A stretch of 64,000 nucleotides of DNA, from the NCBI GenBank assembly GCA_037389465.1, contig JAZARR010000088.1:1550001-1614000 (forward strand). Reading direction: 5' to 3'. This stretch comes from Baylisascaris procyonis (Eukaryota; Nematoda; Chromadorea; Rhabditida; Ascarididae). How positions within the stretch are numbered: the stretch's first letter is position 1; every line of letters begins with the position of its first letter. The position numbers were made by a program, and so were the translations under genes. Under the pieces are notes generated by a model that was given only the letters and a program-made list of their open reading frames with translations, was not told the DNA's origin and made no database searches. Positions 62,701 through 64,000 of this stretch are shown here, one piece after another.

Positions 62701-64000
62701 GCCGGTCGGTGCTGCACACATCATATGGACGAGGATAATAGAAGCGCATTCTGCCACAAGATCTATGACACACCCTTAACCACACTCCAGGAAAATGACA
62801 AAAAGAAAATGCGAGACTGACGTTGTTTTGTTGCACTTCAGATACAAACATTGCAACAACAATTCGCACATTTCACAACGATCAAATCAGAGTAATCGTA
62901 ACCGAAATTCATAGCATCTTATCACCTTTATAATGGTTCCACAAATCTTAACCAGTGCTTTCGACCAATTACACCCCCCCCCCACCTTTTTTTAAAACAC
63001 TCATTTCGTTCACCTTTGGATTGATTTAATTGAATATTTATTTACTCGTTTAGTGACGACATGGGTGTTATTGCTTTAACAGAATTTCAATGTTGGTCAA
63101 ATTGCGCCTTTTAATTACTCCCCATGCAAGAGATATTCTTTAACTGAGCAGCTTAAGTATTTGCGGGAATAGTTTACGTTAGCAAGAGTTCTCGAAAAGG
63201 AGGGAAGGGATTATATCAACGAAAGAATATTAGTTGTATAATTACTTAAACTTTTGCGACAAATTTTGACGATAACGAGTTTCGAACGATAGGGAATTTT
63301 CTTTTCAACTCGAAATTACGAAATACTTCCCAGAGGAAGCGCTTAAGCATGCAGGCTGTCAATATGTGATTGAGGGAGCATTTGTTTGTTTGAAAATATT
63401 AAAGAACTTCATAATGTCAAGTAAAACGGTCGAAAATTGACAGCAAACATAACGCTAAAGTTTGCTCTATTCTAAATTCAGCTTCATCATTCGATGCCGA
63501 GTGGCAAAATTTGGGAATTTTTTAAAGCCCACATAAACAACAGCTCGGATCAAATGCACAGTGTGTTCTTATTCAAGAGCTTAAATAAAAAATGAAGCTT
63601 AATTGAATGAAATGCTGTAGCCATTTTATAGAAAACATGCTTCTGACCACTGAACGATTGCTATGTACGTTAGTATCAGTGACTGTATTGAGAGGTTCAA
63701 ATTTTTCAAAGGCAGCAATTTTTGCAGATTTGATTTGATGATATATGCCGACGTCAAGCATAAGTACTACTATATCTCCATGTGGCAAACGCATCTAAAT
63801 TTCGCGAAGTTCGCGTTTCAAACGACTTCATTGTGTGGTAACGTTCGGATTAGAGGCCGCTTACATATTTCGGCAAAAAAACAAGAAGCAGAACAATTGA
63901 AGGTAACCTTTGCTAGCTATAGATGGCTCTCTTTTTATACGATAACAGCACTTGATGATTCATCGATAATCTAGACATTTCCGAATTCTTCAATATTTAA
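53721..64000. other. Gene-poor right end
   Basis: More than 10 kb with no frame above 131 codons and no protein family recognised. It includes C-runs at 55762-55771, 61019-61029 and 62974-62983. This could be intergenic or a long intron. Confidence 0.45.
61009..61032. repeat. C-rich tract
   Basis: CCTCC-type pyrimidines followed by 11 C at 61019-61029. Confidence 0.75.

Overview
The window looks like nuclear DNA from a nematode. It is AT-rich and gene-poor, with eukaryotic split genes, short pyrimidine-tract acceptors (TTTCAG type) and plausible trans-splice acceptors just upstream of start codons. There is no operon structure, rRNA, tRNA or CRISPR array that I can support. The species cannot be named from this sequence; the sparse gene content and long introns argue against a compact Caenorhabditis elegans-like genome.

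The firm content is a tandem pair of genes on the + strand, about 7 kb apart. Both encode homologues of ZC4H2, the animal zinc-finger protein with an N-terminal coiled coil and a short C-terminal zinc finger followed by a basic tail. I assembled five coding exons for each: copy 1 (exons from 10754 to 13710, about 245 residues) and copy 2 (exons from 20711 to 24681, about 235 residues). Intron phases are the same throughout. Exons 2, 3 and 5 have identical lengths in the two copies (160, 191 and 114 nt), so this is a true gene duplication. The proteins have diverged a lot, and exon 4 (the linker before the finger) no longer aligns. Copy 1 keeps the more vertebrate-like end of the linker. Neither copy has a His directly after the second Cys of the finger, where the vertebrate protein (as I remember it) has one.

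Region by region: 1-6.5 kb is unassigned, with a repetitive-looking first 300 bases. 6.5-7.2 kb holds a minus-strand open frame below two TATA-like boxes. 10.7-13.7 kb is copy 1. 13.7-20.7 kb is intergenic, with a 59-bp direct repeat. 20.7-24.7 kb is copy 2. 27.3-28.2 kb is a GC/TG-rich island. 33.6-34.3 kb is the decayed 3' end of a non-LTR retrotransposon, followed by a 127-bp (AT)n tract. 31-46 kb carries several minus-strand exon-like segments with good splice sites, which could belong to one or more long-intron genes but match no family I recognise. 49.5-50.0 and 53.4-53.8 kb are two more GC-rich islands. The rest appears to be intergenic or intronic DNA.

Confidence is high only for the two ZC4H2 homologues and the retrotransposon relic. 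The other coding candidates rest on open frame plus splice signals, and such segments also arise by chance in 64 kb.
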